Origin: Apium graveolens
Lineage: Eukaryota > Streptophyta > Magnoliopsida > Apiales > Apiaceae
DNA: 64,000 nucleotides
Direction of reading: 5' to 3'
NCBI RefSeq assembly: GCF_009905375.1
Contig: NC_133647.1
Coordinates: 135,031,263-135,095,262, forward strand
Below, piece after piece: positions 33,759-44,906 of this stretch. The position numbers and the translations under genes were made by a program. Below the pieces are notes generated by a model that saw only the letters and a program-made list of their open reading frames with translations, was not told where the DNA came from and searched no databases. The number at the start of each line of letters is the position of its first letter. Position 1 is the stretch's first letter.

Positions 33759-35991
33759 ATGACTTCACATAAAGTTGGAACCGTTAAAATTCCACAATTT
33801 GATAAAGAGAATTATATCATGTGGAAGAAGAAGATGCTATTATTTTTACAAGTTGCAAATCCCAAATATTCAAACTTGTTAAAGAAGGGTATAAAAACTC
33901 CGATGGTTATTGAACCGGAGGTAATAATAGATGGTGTGGTGACTACTGAAGCTAGAACCTATCCAAAAGAGCCTGAAGATTTTACTCCTGCTGAGAAGGA
34001 AGAAGCCTCCTTGGATGCCAGCCTTCAATTAATATTAATTGATTCCCTTGATCCCTTGATGAACAGACATGTGATGAACTGTAAAAATTCCAAACACATG
34101 TGGGAAACTATTGAGGTGATTAATGAAGGCACAGAGGAAGTTAGGGAGAACAAGTTGGAAATCCTAACCTCTGAATATGAACATTTCAAATCAAATCCAG
34201 GAGAAGGAATTACTGAAGTGTTTGAGAGGTACAATGCGTTGATCAACAACCTGAACATCAATGGAAAGTATTATTCAACCAGGGAGGTCAACAAAAAGTT
34301 CCTTTTAACACTGCCAGCTCATCTTGAACATAGAATCACTGCCATTAGAGAAGCTAGAGATCTGAGTGAGATTTCTTTGGACAGGCTCTATGGAGTGTTA
34401 AAAACTTATGAGTTGGAGCAGATTCAACAGAAGGAAGTCTACGGGAAGGATAGAATGGTCAGCACATCTACTGCACTTGTAGCTGAAGGTCAACAACAAC
34501 AGCAATCTCAACAATTGGAGAGAATGGTACAGTATTCCAAGGCTGAGGAAAATATGTTAGTAGCAGAATATGATCCTCCTACTACAAATCAATCAAGTGA
34601 TGATTTTTATTCCTTGGAAGAGCTGGAGCAATTGGAAGACGAGTCAATGGCCCAAATTGTCAAGAGATTCTCCCATGTCAGATTCAAGAGGAATCCCAAG
34701 CTGAAGTACAAGTCCAACTACAACAAATTCCAGAAAGGTGGATCTTCATCCTCTAACACCAGCAGTGGTGGATACCAAACAGGGATGGTTGATCGGGGCA
34801 CCATTAGATGCTATAACTGCAATGAGTTGGGACACTTTGCCACAGAATGTAGGAAGCCAAAGCAAGTAAGAAAGAACTCTGAAAGGGCTTATCTGGCAAA
34901 GGGAAGAAGCTGGGATGATACTGACAGTGAAGATGAAGATGAAGGAAATCTTGCTCTTATGGCTATTGATGGAAAAGCTTCATCATCAAGAATAGAGGTA
35001 AAACTTTCTGATGCTGAAATGGTTTATCATCTAAGAGGTAACTTAGATTGTGCACGTCGTGATAATGAACTGTTAAGTTTACAGATCACAGACCTTGAGA
35101 AAGAGGTCAATGAATTAAGACTTGTGCACATTAATCAAGATAAATTAAAAGAACAGGTATCTTTTCTAGAGAATAGAGTTGACTGTTATAGAAAACTTGA
35201 AACTATTCTCAAAGACAAGATCACCGGTCTTGAGACTAAGGTTAGAGCCTACTTCAATTCTTGTTCGAAGGCTAAAGAGTTCTACAGTAAGCAAGCTGTT
35301 AATCAAACATCTGGAATAGGATATGATTACAATGCTGCTATTGGAGAATTAGGCATAAACTCCCCTCCTCATGTCTGTGCTAAAGGGAGGGAAGTACCAC
35401 ATGTGCTTAAGGGTGTTGATGAACCCCTCTATAAAGCATCAATTGCTGAACCATTTGATGCGACCCTCTTCTGTTATTCAAGAAGAAATACGTGCTGAGG
35501 ATCATGCTTATGAGAAGATTGTTTCCAAGTCAAGTGAGTCGAAAGTTCCAGTCAAAGTTGTGAAAGCAACTGAGACTAACTCAGACACACATGAGTTGGA
35601 TAACAATAATGCCATGTCTACCATGCATAAATTGCCTGCTGTTAATCACTCTCATAAAGCATGTGGTGTTGCTAATTGTATGTCTTGTGCTTTTAATATG
35701 ATGTATGCTTATTTTAATGGTAAGCATGTGTCTAATGATAAGACTACTCCTCGTCAGCATGTGAATAACATGAAGCATGATAGGTCTAAGACTGCTAGTC
35801 CTTCTAAGGCTATAAAGGAGACATTTGTGCCTAAGCTTAAACAGAAATTTGTTAAGGCTGTTTACAAGGTCAAATGTTCAGTCATTGAGAAAGTTGAGAC
35901 AATTAAAATTAAAAATGTTGTTTTGCCTGACAAAGGACAATTCTACAAGTATGCCGGGCCCAACCAAGTTTGGGTTCCGAAGAAGGTCTAA
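33759..35991 (+). pseudogene. gag: Gag of element E, one frameshift from open
   Basis: ATG 33759 (MTSHKVGTVKIPQFDKENYI). The capsid region with YEHFKSNPGEGITEVFERYN, LLTLPAHLEHRI and LDRLYGVLKTYELEQ is open and continuous. A Gln-rich stretch is near 34490, a basic region near 34670, and a CCHC knuckle CYNCNELGHFATEC near 34810-34851. An acidic DDTDSEDEDE tract and a Leu/Glu coiled coil (about 35010-35260) follow. A single-base frameshift near 35462 moves reading to the frame ending at TAA 35989-35991 after QVWVPKKV. Gag packages the RNA and forms the particle; a long open gag next to absent pol suggests selection or recent loss. The frameshift may be recent or a sequence error. Confidence 0.88.
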
Positions 35992-36007
35992 TCCATTTGT
36001 AGTGCAG

Positions 36008-36193
36008 GGCATTAAACAAGTATAACCGGTAGTGTGGATTCTTGACAGTGGATCATCAAGACATATGACCGGAGATAGAGCCCTGCTATCAAATGTGGTT
36101 GAGAAAGCTGGCCCCATGGTTACCTTTGGAGATAACAGCAAAGGTTTATCTGAGGGATATGGCTGTTTGCAAGCTGGGAATGTTATCATTGTA
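36008..36193 (+). pseudogene. Truncated protease of element E
   Basis: Contains WILDSGSSRHMTGDRALLSN (about 36035-36094), the copia aspartic protease active site. Homology to B's protease continues through GCLQAGNVII and stops near 36193, where pol sequence is lost. An in-frame TAA (36023) lies before the active site. The fragment begins right after an AG|GGC acceptor-like site shared with B. Confidence 0.85.
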
Positions 36194-37153
36194 ATTTTGT
36201 ATATTGTGCTAGGTTATTATCAGGAAGCAGTATCCAACATATAGCACCAGTGACGAGACTTGAGAATATTACGACATATCAGACACCTGCTGCACATTAC
36301 ACTTGGAATTGTACTCTAGTAAGATGTGTACAAGTGTACTCCTGGTTGGTGAGTTAAACGAGGAAGTCAGTGCACCACAGTTCATGGACTTTGCAGCTGC
36401 AGATCTATTGGACTATGCAATCTCTTCTTCACAATCTCACTTCAGGTTGGTATGAACTAGTGTACTGCTCAAGCAATCGTCAAGGACATGGTATGGCACT
36501 CTAACTGCAGTTACAGTTTTATATGAACTAGTAGAGTCGTCATATTTATAACTATCTTATCACTAAGCACAATCATATTGTTTTATATGTGCAGTGATAT
36601 ATTGATAATGCAACATAATAATTAGTATCTAAAGTACTTGACAAGTATCGGTCAATGATATGTTGTTAACATTATGTTGCAGATATTTATAAGCTTTTGA
36701 CATGAATGAGAATTACTTAGACTTTACCCTAAGTGATCAATATTTTATCAAAAACTCATTCATATTGAAAAATAAAAATTAAACTTCTTTCTACATTAGT
36801 GATTTCTTATTTCATGTAAAATCTTTTGAAATCACTATTGTAAATCATTTTCTCTCTATTACCATATATTCTGTGTTACAGGTTCAGTCTCCAATGACTT
36901 TCTTTCATTGACAGTCATGAGGTTGAAAACCCACAACGTCTATCCCAGACTGTAAAGACAAACACAAAAACAGAACCAACCAACACTCTCTTACCACTAA
37001 ATGTAGTATGAATGAGCGTGAGGGAGATAGTGCCTTAGTGCACCACATAAGGAAGGTTCTGTAGTCAACCCAGTAGCTCTGTCTCCTACATAGATGAGTA
37101 GTATTTAAACCGAGACAACTGCTAGCCCCCATACATCTTCTCAAAAAGATGTA
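36194..37153 (+). other. Non-coding internal segment of element E
   Basis: Follows the protease break. No pol motif is seen on either strand. AT-rich, with TTGACA/CAATGATATGTTG-type unique sequence. It replaces the integrase-RT-RNase H region expected of a complete element. Confidence 0.6.
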
Positions 37154-37720
37154 ATGGCTGAAAAGGCACAAAAACAGTTACTAGATTCATTCTCTCAACA
37201 GGGTGAGTCTATTGAATTTTGCCTGTCGGCCAAGGTATCCGATGTAGTGTCACCACTTCAAACATAATCAATTCTTGATGCACAAGGAGAGGTTACACAC
37301 ACAAAGGATGAGTTGACGGAAACAAGAGTTTCGACCATTTTAAGGTCAGATTCGATTGTTTAAGGTTCGTTAGTGGACCAATTGCCTTTACAGGTGTTAG
37401 GAGAGGATACTGATCCAAAAGCCATATGTCAGTGGTCAGTGTCTACCTCCCCAGGCTTAAATCCCCTGGATGCATCTGCGGATAGTGGATCTGACATAGG
37501 TGCAGATCGGCAACTTGTTGACAATGATTCAGATATTACCTGATAAGTCACAAGGAAATGTCTTCACAGACATTAGAAGGGAACTTTGATCCTTATGCTA
37601 AATTTGTTGGATCATTGTTTACCTTCCCAGAATTCAAATCTGGAACCCTAAAAGGGAAACTAGCAACTTGTAAATTATGACTCAGATTCATCTGACGAGT
37701 TTAACAAGGATGGGGATTTA
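37154..37720 (+). pseudogene. Decayed unknown ORF in element E, possibly an env-like remnant
   Basis: From an ATG at 37154 (MAEKAQKQLLDSFSQQGESI) the frame runs about 130 codons to TGA/TAA near 37541, with only two internal TAA codons where CAA would be expected. Content is Ser/Asp-rich (DASADSGSDIGADRQLVD). Another readable piece (NFDPYAKFVGSLFTFPEF) follows in a shifted frame, then YDSDSSDEFNKDGD. The position (between pol loss and polypurine tract) and composition are like the third ORF of SIRE elements, but I see no direct match to A or B. Function unknown. Confidence 0.45.
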
Positions 37721-37992
37721 TGAACTCCCATTGCACCACCTGTGACCTCCTTAAGGATGGCTAAGGTGATTTTCCTTGCAGGTACAGCTGGATTATGGAG
37801 CTATGAGAGAAGAGTGATACACTTGTGAGAATGAGTGTAAACACGAGTGGAGAGAAGAGTGAAACACATGTGAGGTACACTAAACAGAATCACACACTCA
37901 CAGTAAGGTAGAAAGAGAAACTTCTTGTTATTTCTTTTCGAACCAAGTGAAATATGAGAACTCCTTCAGACGACGACATACATTCCTTCTTT

Positions 37993-38517
37993 AAGGGGGA
38001 GATAAAAGCTTAAGTAATAGTTTGGAGGATTCCTCAACTAAGGGGGAGAGATAGCAGGGAGGAAGAAAAAGATCCTAAAAATGTACACTACACCACACCA
38101 TTGTTGTTTTTAACTACGGATCCTATTGTACGGGAGAGGTGGTAAACACAAGGTGATTTCCTAGTAAGGGAAGAAGCTGTTAGGGGAGTACCATTGGTTT
38201 TTATCTGCGGATCCTATTGTACGGGAGAGGTGGTAAAACGAAGGTGATCTTCTTTAATCAGTTGATTCTCATAGGGGGAGAAGCAAGAGATATGGGCTTC
38301 TCAACAGGAAATGTGGTTGTACAAATGAAGATGGAACTACTTGAAGATATGTTCAGTCTAGAGGAACATCTACTTGGAATCTGGAAAATGTTAAATCTCA
38401 TCCAGAACTTTTCTGCTATTTACTTTGCATGTATGTTTATATCTTTTTCTTATTTGTTAGTTGAGTTATCCTCTAGGTATTTGTGTGTTATTGTCTAACA
38501 AACAAATAGGGGGAGAT
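37993..38517 (+). other. Cluster of polypurine tracts before the E 3' LTR
   Basis: GGGGGAG-type purine runs occur at about 37993-38008, 38040-38074, 38273-38290 and finally 38508-38517 next to the LTR. Only the last is at the position of the functional polypurine tract. Confidence 0.6.
38117..38248 (+). repeat. Spaced direct repeat in element E 3' region
   Basis: CGGATCCTATTGTACGGGAG and the following GGTGGTAAA and AAGGTGAT occur at 38117-38157 and again at 38208-38248, 91 bases apart. The intervening sequence is less similar, so this is an old tandem duplication or a retained motif. Confidence 0.8.
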
Positions 38518-39834
38518 TGTAAGTCATATGTCATAGCCTATTTGTATATTCGAGGATTCAACTCAACTCAAATAAGAATGTAATAAGTAAATAGTGGATC
38601 TACCGTCAGAGAGATCTCGCAAAGTAATATCTGTCAAAGGATTCAGAGACAAGGTTCATCTACAGACTTGAGGAGGTAATTCACTGGAAGAAGTTCAAGA
38701 AGTTGATCATGCCTCAGTGATATAAATCAAGATCGTGGATTTAATCAAGTGACAGAGATCTCGTCAGGGTATCAATAAATTACAAGGATTTAATCTGAAG
38801 AAAATCAAAGTGTCAGAGTCAAGACATGAAGAAACGTCACGGAAGTTAGTCACTCATGAACCAGACAGTACATCGAGTGTCAACGTTGAAGTGGTGGAAT
38901 TGATTCATAATTTTCAGTGATTTTCAGAAGGTTTGCAGAAGAATGGTTGCTGCTCAAGACTAGAATTAATTCTCTATTAATTAATTAAGTCATCTAATTT
39001 AATTAAGAAAATAAATTATATCTGCGAAGAATAATTTATTTATTAATTGAATTAATTGATTAATTAATTCTGAATTAATTCTAGGAATTTTAGGAATTTT
39101 CAGAAGTTTAATTGGATTAAATTCAAGGCTTAAATCAGCAAAACAAATGGAAATGAACTAGCATGACAATCTGGATTGTCATACCGATTGTCATGCTAGG
39201 CCATTCTCCATTGTCATACCGAAAGTTACTCTAGGAGGGTAATTGTCTTGCTAGTTCATTCTGATTGTCTTGCTAGTTCATTCAGATTGTCTTGCTAGTT
39301 CATTCAATTGTCCTACCGAAAGTCATACAAGCTATAGGATTGTCATGCCAATTCAATTCTATTGTTGTGCTGATTTAAAAAAGAAGCAGAAGACTTTTCT
39401 TTAATAATATCAATCATTATTCAAGAACAAGAGACAGCAGCCGCAGCAAAACATTTTATCTTCATCTGCTTATTTCAAAGATCATAATTTCTAGATTGTA
39501 ATGTTAAATCTAATCCACTAGAAATCTTTATCTTGTTCTTGTATATCAATCTAGCGGATTAAAATCCCTAGAACTTAATCTCAAATCGCGTTTAGCATTT
39601 GATTCTAATTATTGCAAAAATAGAAAAAGTTCATGTCGAATTTATTCTAGATTTGTGATAATTGATTTGAGATTAATACCTTGTAATCGATACAGTTGTT
39701 GTAACACATTTCAAGTTTAATAATATTTTTATTTAACTTGAATTTTGTTTCACATTTTTTATTCCGCATTTTATTCGATTATTTGGTGCTGTTTGTATTC
39801 AACCCCCCTTCTACAAACACATTGGGACCCAACA
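38518..39834 (+). repeat. 3' LTR of element E (1,317 bp)
   Basis: Same length as the 5' LTR, with about four single-base differences, all in the first 400 bases. It ends CCCAACA at 39834, where gypsy integrase sequence starts with no matching target duplication. Confidence 0.95.
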
Positions 39835-40943
39835 ACCAGAGACCCAGTGGACTTTTACGACCCCTGGAGATTCCCGAATGGAAATGGGAACAGATAGCCG
39901 TGGATTTTGTTGTCGTCTTACCAAGGACGAAAGCCAATCATGATGCCATATGGGTGATTATAGACCGACTGACAAAGTTAGCTCATTTCATTCCTATCAA
40001 TGAGAGATACACGGTCGATAGACTGGTGGACATTTACCTTAAGGAAATAGTGACGCGACATGGAGTCCCAGCATCCATTATCCCAGACCGAGACCCCAGG
40101 TTCAACTCCAGATTTTGGAGGAGCTTTCAGGAATGTGCGGGGACCAAATTAAACACGAGTACCGCTTACCATCCCCAAACGGATGGGCAGAGTGAAAGGA
40201 CCATCCAGACACTAGAGGATATGTTGAGGGTCTGTGCAATAGACTTTAAAGGAAGTTGGGATGATCACTTTCCGTTGATCGAGTTTTTTTATAACAATAG
40301 CTTTCATGCCAGCATCGGAATGCCGCCTTATGAGGCCCTGTACGGAAGAAGGTGTCGATCTCCCTTATACTGGGATGAAGTAGGAGAGCGGAAGATGCTC
40401 GGACCCGAAGTGGTCCAAAGGACCAAAGACATAGTGGATCTCATCAGAGGACGGCTGGTAGCAGCCCAAGACAGACAGAAGAAATATGCAGACCTAGCCT
40501 GAAAGGACAAGGAGTATGAAGTAGGGGACTTAGTAGTGCTAAAAGTATCCCCTTGGAAGGGATTAATGAGGTTCGGAAAGAAAGGGAAACTAAGCCCAAG
40601 ATACATTGGACCTTTTGAGATACTAAGACGGATTGGGAAGTTTGCTTACGAGCTAGCCTTACCCCCGAACCTACAACAAGTTCATAATGTGTTCCATGTG
40701 TCAATGCTAAGGAAGTATCATCGGGATGCCATACACATATTGGAGTACGAGCATGTGGATATGCAACCAGATCTGACTTACCTGGAGAAACCAATAAAGA
40801 TTATGGATAAGAAGGAGCAGGTGCTTCAAAACAGAGTGATCAACCTAGTCAGAGTGCTATGGCAGAATCATAATGCGGAAGAATCAACTTGGGAACTAGA
40901 GAGCGCAATGCTAGAAAAGTACCCCCAATTGTTTTCTATCTGA
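39835..40943 (+). pseudogene. pol: Gypsy integrase with chromodomain-like end, element G2
   Basis: Integrase core: WKWEQIAVDFVVVLPRTK (first Asp), [12 protein letters not shown] (second Asp) and [20 protein letters not shown] (Glu), then MPPYEALYGRRCRSPLYWDE and the GPFEILRRIGKFAYEL C-terminal domain. The last block (LVRVLWQNHNAEESTWELES) resembles the chromodomain that targets integration to heterochromatin in chromoviruses. The frame is continuous except for TGA at 40500-40502, which sits where an Arg CGA would fit and is a likely methyl-CpG change. Everything upstream (gag to RNase H) is missing because E's LTR abuts here. Confidence 0.9.
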
Positions 40944-40963
40944 TTCCGGGACGGAATCCTTTT

Positions 40964-40975
40964 AAGGAGGGAAGA
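40964..40975 (+). other. Polypurine tract of element G2
   Basis: AAGGAGGGAAGA directly before the LTR start at 40977; the equivalent AAGGAGGGGAGA precedes the G3 LTR at 53977. Confidence 0.8.
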
Positions 40976-40976
40976 C

Positions 40977-43900
40977 TGTAATAACCCCAAAATTTTGAAC
41001 TTTTTGTAACCCTTATGAATAGTGTTTTTGCTGATTATGCTGAATAAGAAAACTTTCACGCCACACTTTGTAGAGGTTCTTTTACTGTTATTCTGAGATC
41101 TTATTAGTACTCTATATGGTATAAAAGTGTATGTAAAGATCGTCAGAATCCAAATTCGAAACACTTTGATTTTTCCCGAAAATCCACCAGATACCGAAAG
41201 AATTGAGTATAAGGTAACATGATTAAAAGGATTTAAATTCAAGGAGTATAAGAGAGGATCATAAAAGGAATATAATGTATTGAGAAAGGTTAAGGAAACC
41301 CAAGTAATAAGATCACGGGTATGATCCCTCAAACGATAAACGAGAACGAAATTTAAGCGAACCGTATAACAGATCAACGGTCATTAGCCAAGTAATTAGG
41401 AGCTAATTAAAGAGGTTAGTGATGATGATGTCACCACACCAACAAGAAGAGGACAAGTGTGGGAAGATGACATAGGAGAATGACATAAGCATGACAAAAA
41501 GGAGAAGGTATTGTTGGTTGATTTCAAGCCACACAAATTTTACCATGGTTAAAAGGTAATTAAGCAAAACAAAAACAAAACAACCAAAAAAACAAATCAC
41601 AAATCACAAAAACACATTTTGACTTCACCTTTTCAAGTAGAAGCTCTCGGCTTCATCTCTATTTCAAAGAAAGAAAAACTCAAATTCAAGTTCCAAGCTT
41701 TGTTAATTAGTGAGGTAATTATCTAAGGTTCCTTGTACATAGATATAGATATCCTATGAATATAATCTTCAAATTCCTTCACAATCTCTTCCTATAATTC
41801 ATGGAAGAAGAGAGTGAATAGTGTTTTTCAAGAACTTGAAATTTTGATCTTGTGTTTTTGTTTAGATAAAGCTTTAGTAAGGATTTCCAAGGTTGTTTCA
41901 AGCTCATTAATTACTCCTACTCTCAAGGAAGGTATAATCTCTTGACCTAGCATTATTATTGAATGTTAAGATCTTGTTATGAGTAGTATAGTTCATGAGA
42001 ATCATGGTTATTGAATGTTTAGAGATTGGTTGGTTTTGTGATGTTTTTGGAGTTGTAGATCTTGATTATTAGTTAATGAACTTAAGTAAGCTCTTAGTTC
42101 ATGATTGAGAAGTAGTATGAATTGGAGAACTTGAGGTGTTGGGGCTGTTGTAGTAGTGTATGGATGGAGTTTGGTTGTAGTAATGATTGTGGATTGATTT
42201 GGAGTAGTATAAAAATTGGTAATCGCGTAAACATAGTCGTCGTAATGCCCGAATTACCTTAGACTGCTTTTGTTCTTAACATCAGGACCCGTGAACTCAC
42301 TGTTAGGTTTCGACCATTGCCATGATTAGATATTTCATGTTTCGAGCTTCGTTTTGATATGTGGTTCGCTTGAATCCGATGTACGGTTTAGGATAAACGA
42401 CCGTTTTAAGTAACGGCGTTTCGCGACCGAACCATTACCCCTCGCCTTACTTTGAAACATTGGTTAAGGACCTTAAATGACTAATTGGGGTATGAAACAA
42501 TTATGTAAAGGGGACTAGGCAGTTGGTAGGGTACTCGTAAAAGAATCGCCTTAAAACTCTTAATGGTTAATTTATTAAAAATGGTGGAACTGAGGGTACT
42601 CGAGCGACTTAAGTGAATCGTTAAGCGCAAAAGCGAACGTTAGGGTCTAATTGGTTAAAGTATAGATTCTTAAGCGACTTTGGTTTAATTCCAACTTATA
42701 TGATGTTTATAGGTTACCAAACTCATCCCAGGACTTTTACCACCCCCGGTCGCTCAGGCAAGTTTTCTACCCGTTATACTGTTGTTGTGATGTATATATG
42801 TATATGCATTATCTTGTGATAGATGCATGATGGTTAATTAGAAAATCTTGCGATATATTGCAGCATGCTAATATGGGATATATGCATGTCTGTTTCGTAA
42901 TCTTGTTATCTAATTGTTGATTCAAATGCTTATAAGTTGCATAATACCTATACTAGAGATAAGCAGTAGTTGCGTATACCCTTAGTATAGGGGACCCAAA
43001 GATGAACATTTTCTAAAATCGGGAGTCGATGTTCCCGAGTATATTATATATATTCATATATATATATAGATATATTTTTCAAAACTATTAATTGAATAAC
43101 GTTTATTCGATAACTTTATTTTAATTAATGAATATTGTTTCGAATATTCATTCGTGGACTTATAACTCCGCTTATTTACTAAATAATATTCTTTATTTTT
43201 ATTAAAGAATAATGTTTCGATAATCAAACTTATTTTCGATTATACAAATAAAGATCATACTTTCGTATAAGTATATCTTTGGTTATTTTTTATTCATTTC
43301 AAGTATAAGTTTTAAAACTTCTACTTCAATTATTTTTATAAAGATTATCCTTTATGGGAATATTATTTAGATAATAATATTCAGATATTTTCTAATATAT
43401 AGGGACTGATTTATTTCATTATATCAGCATTACTCCAAACATTCTTAAAAATGTTTTCGAGTCTTCAAAATGATTTTAAAAGTTAGGGCGGATCCCAAAA
43501 CTCATTTTTTTATATTTAAGATCCTCCTTTCGAAGGGGATTTAAATACTCGCTCAAAACCTGAGGGATCCGGCTCTGTGGTGTGTTTTATATTCGCAACA
43601 AGGTTGTTGTTTTGATAAAAGAGTTTTTGATTACTTACCCAACACTCGGGAAGTAAAATTCTTAGAACAAGTTAATCCATTAACAGGCACCCCCTGGGAA
43701 ATATCGGTGAGTTTTCCTTTCCAACTAGATACGACTTCTTGGTGGAGCCGTATCAACAAGTTTCTCCTTGGGGAAAGGGGGGATAAGCTTTACGTTTCAG
43801 AGTCATGGATTTCATCTGAACTAGGAGTGGCGTAAGTGGTCGAGTGGCGCCGGCTCAGCCTTATTATATTGGCCTAAATGGCCTGGAAGTTCCGCTAAGA

Positions 43901-44906
43901 CGGTCCATTCCTTAGGAATCCAGTGTTCGGTTGACAAGTAAATTCGACAGGTTCTCCTCTACATGTAGAAAATTGTGGGGTTGCACTACTGTGACTGATC
44001 ATCGTAAGTGGTCTTCCTGGCGCGGCAAACTCCCGTAATGAGTTCATCATCCATTTGGATATTTCTTTAACACTACCCGGAGCATTTTGATCGAAAGGCT
44101 ACGGATGGGTGGTTGCCGAAGCATTGACAGGGTCAAACAGTTATAATGGTGTTTCCATCGAATGAAGTATCTCGTAACTTCATTTCCTTTAAAAAATATT
44201 TCAAAGATTGAATTCAGTCAAGTCTTATATTGTAGTTTCATTTATATAATGAACCTTCGAAAACTTATTATACTTTGAACAGTGGTAGTTCAAGTAGTTT
44301 TCTAAAATGATATAAGTATAAGTGAAGTAATTGGTAACTTCATCTTCCTTTAAGCTTATATCAAGTAAGTAATTACCTTACACTTGTTAAAGGTTTCTAG
44401 TAAGTTATCCATTTAGATACTTGCATTACTGTTTACACTTATATATTATCTTGCGAGCTGTAATGCTCACTCTTGCTTCATTTCTTCATCACACAACAAC
44501 AGTTAGGAAAGATGGCCAAACTCAAGCAGACCCAACGCAAGCACGTGGGAAGCGTCCCGTGTCTTCCCGTTGATGTCGTAGCTGCTATAGCTGCAGAGGT
44601 AGATCTATTTGTAGATCAGGCATTCTACTTTTGGGAATCAATTATGTATAATTATAACTTGTGGCAGATAATGGCAATTAACTGTAAACTTATCAAGTAA
44701 TAATTTTGGGTTGTAATAACTTTTAAATTGTGGATTCAAGGACTTGTACTTATTTCAATTTCATCTCTGAGACTATAACGTGTTGTGGTGTGTGTTAGTG
44801 TGGGGTCACAGCATGAGGTTATTTATTATTAATTAAGTTAAGTGATATTGTGGAAAGAAAGACCGTGATGACCCGGATCCCCGACCCCGGATCTGGGGGT
44901 GTTACA
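40977..44906 (+). repeat. 3' LTR of gypsy element G2 (3,930 bp)
   Basis: Starts TGTAATAACCCC and ends GGGGTGTTACA; the ends are imperfect inverted repeats. Non-coding apart from small ORFs near the end (for example ATG 44512, MAKLKQTQRKHVG). Contains a TA-rich stretch near 43040-43075 and the GGATCCCCGACCCCGGATC end block also found in G3. The family matches the G3 LTRs but clearly diverged. Confidence 0.9.

Larger units (their letters stand above)
32346..39834 (+). mobile_element. Element E: gag-only, non-autonomous SIRE-like copia element with near-identical LTRs
   Basis: Two 1,317-bp LTRs (32346-33662 and 38518-39834) differ by eye at about four positions. Inside are an exact initiator tRNA-Met primer site, a long gag frame, a truncated protease, about 2.3 kb of non-pol sequence with a decayed unknown ORF, and a polypurine tract. 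Integrase, RT and RNase H are absent. The structure fits the 'TR-GAG' class of non-autonomous elements. The bases flanking the LTRs do not match (AAGGT left, ACCAG right), and the flanks are a copia gag and a gypsy integrase. Confidence 0.88.
39835..44906 (+). mobile_element. Ty3/gypsy chromovirus G2, 3' part (integrase to 3' LTR)
   Basis: Begins inside integrase at the LTR of E and runs through the C-terminal chromodomain-like end, a polypurine tract and a complete 3,930-bp LTR. Long LTRs starting TGTAATAACCCC and the pol C-terminus suggest the Tekay/Del clade. The five bases after the LTR are ACATA, which fits an insertion into the LTR of G3. Confidence 0.85.

Noticed and set aside
38217..38498. 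93-codon open frame before the E 3' LTR
   Set aside because: It has no ATG at its start, overlaps the spaced direct repeat and polypurine tracts, and shows no domain; probably chance.
39738..39834. Reading frame running from the E LTR into the gypsy integrase, suggesting a fusion gene
   Set aside because: The part before 39835 is LTR sequence that happens to be open; the integrase homology begins exactly at the LTR boundary.
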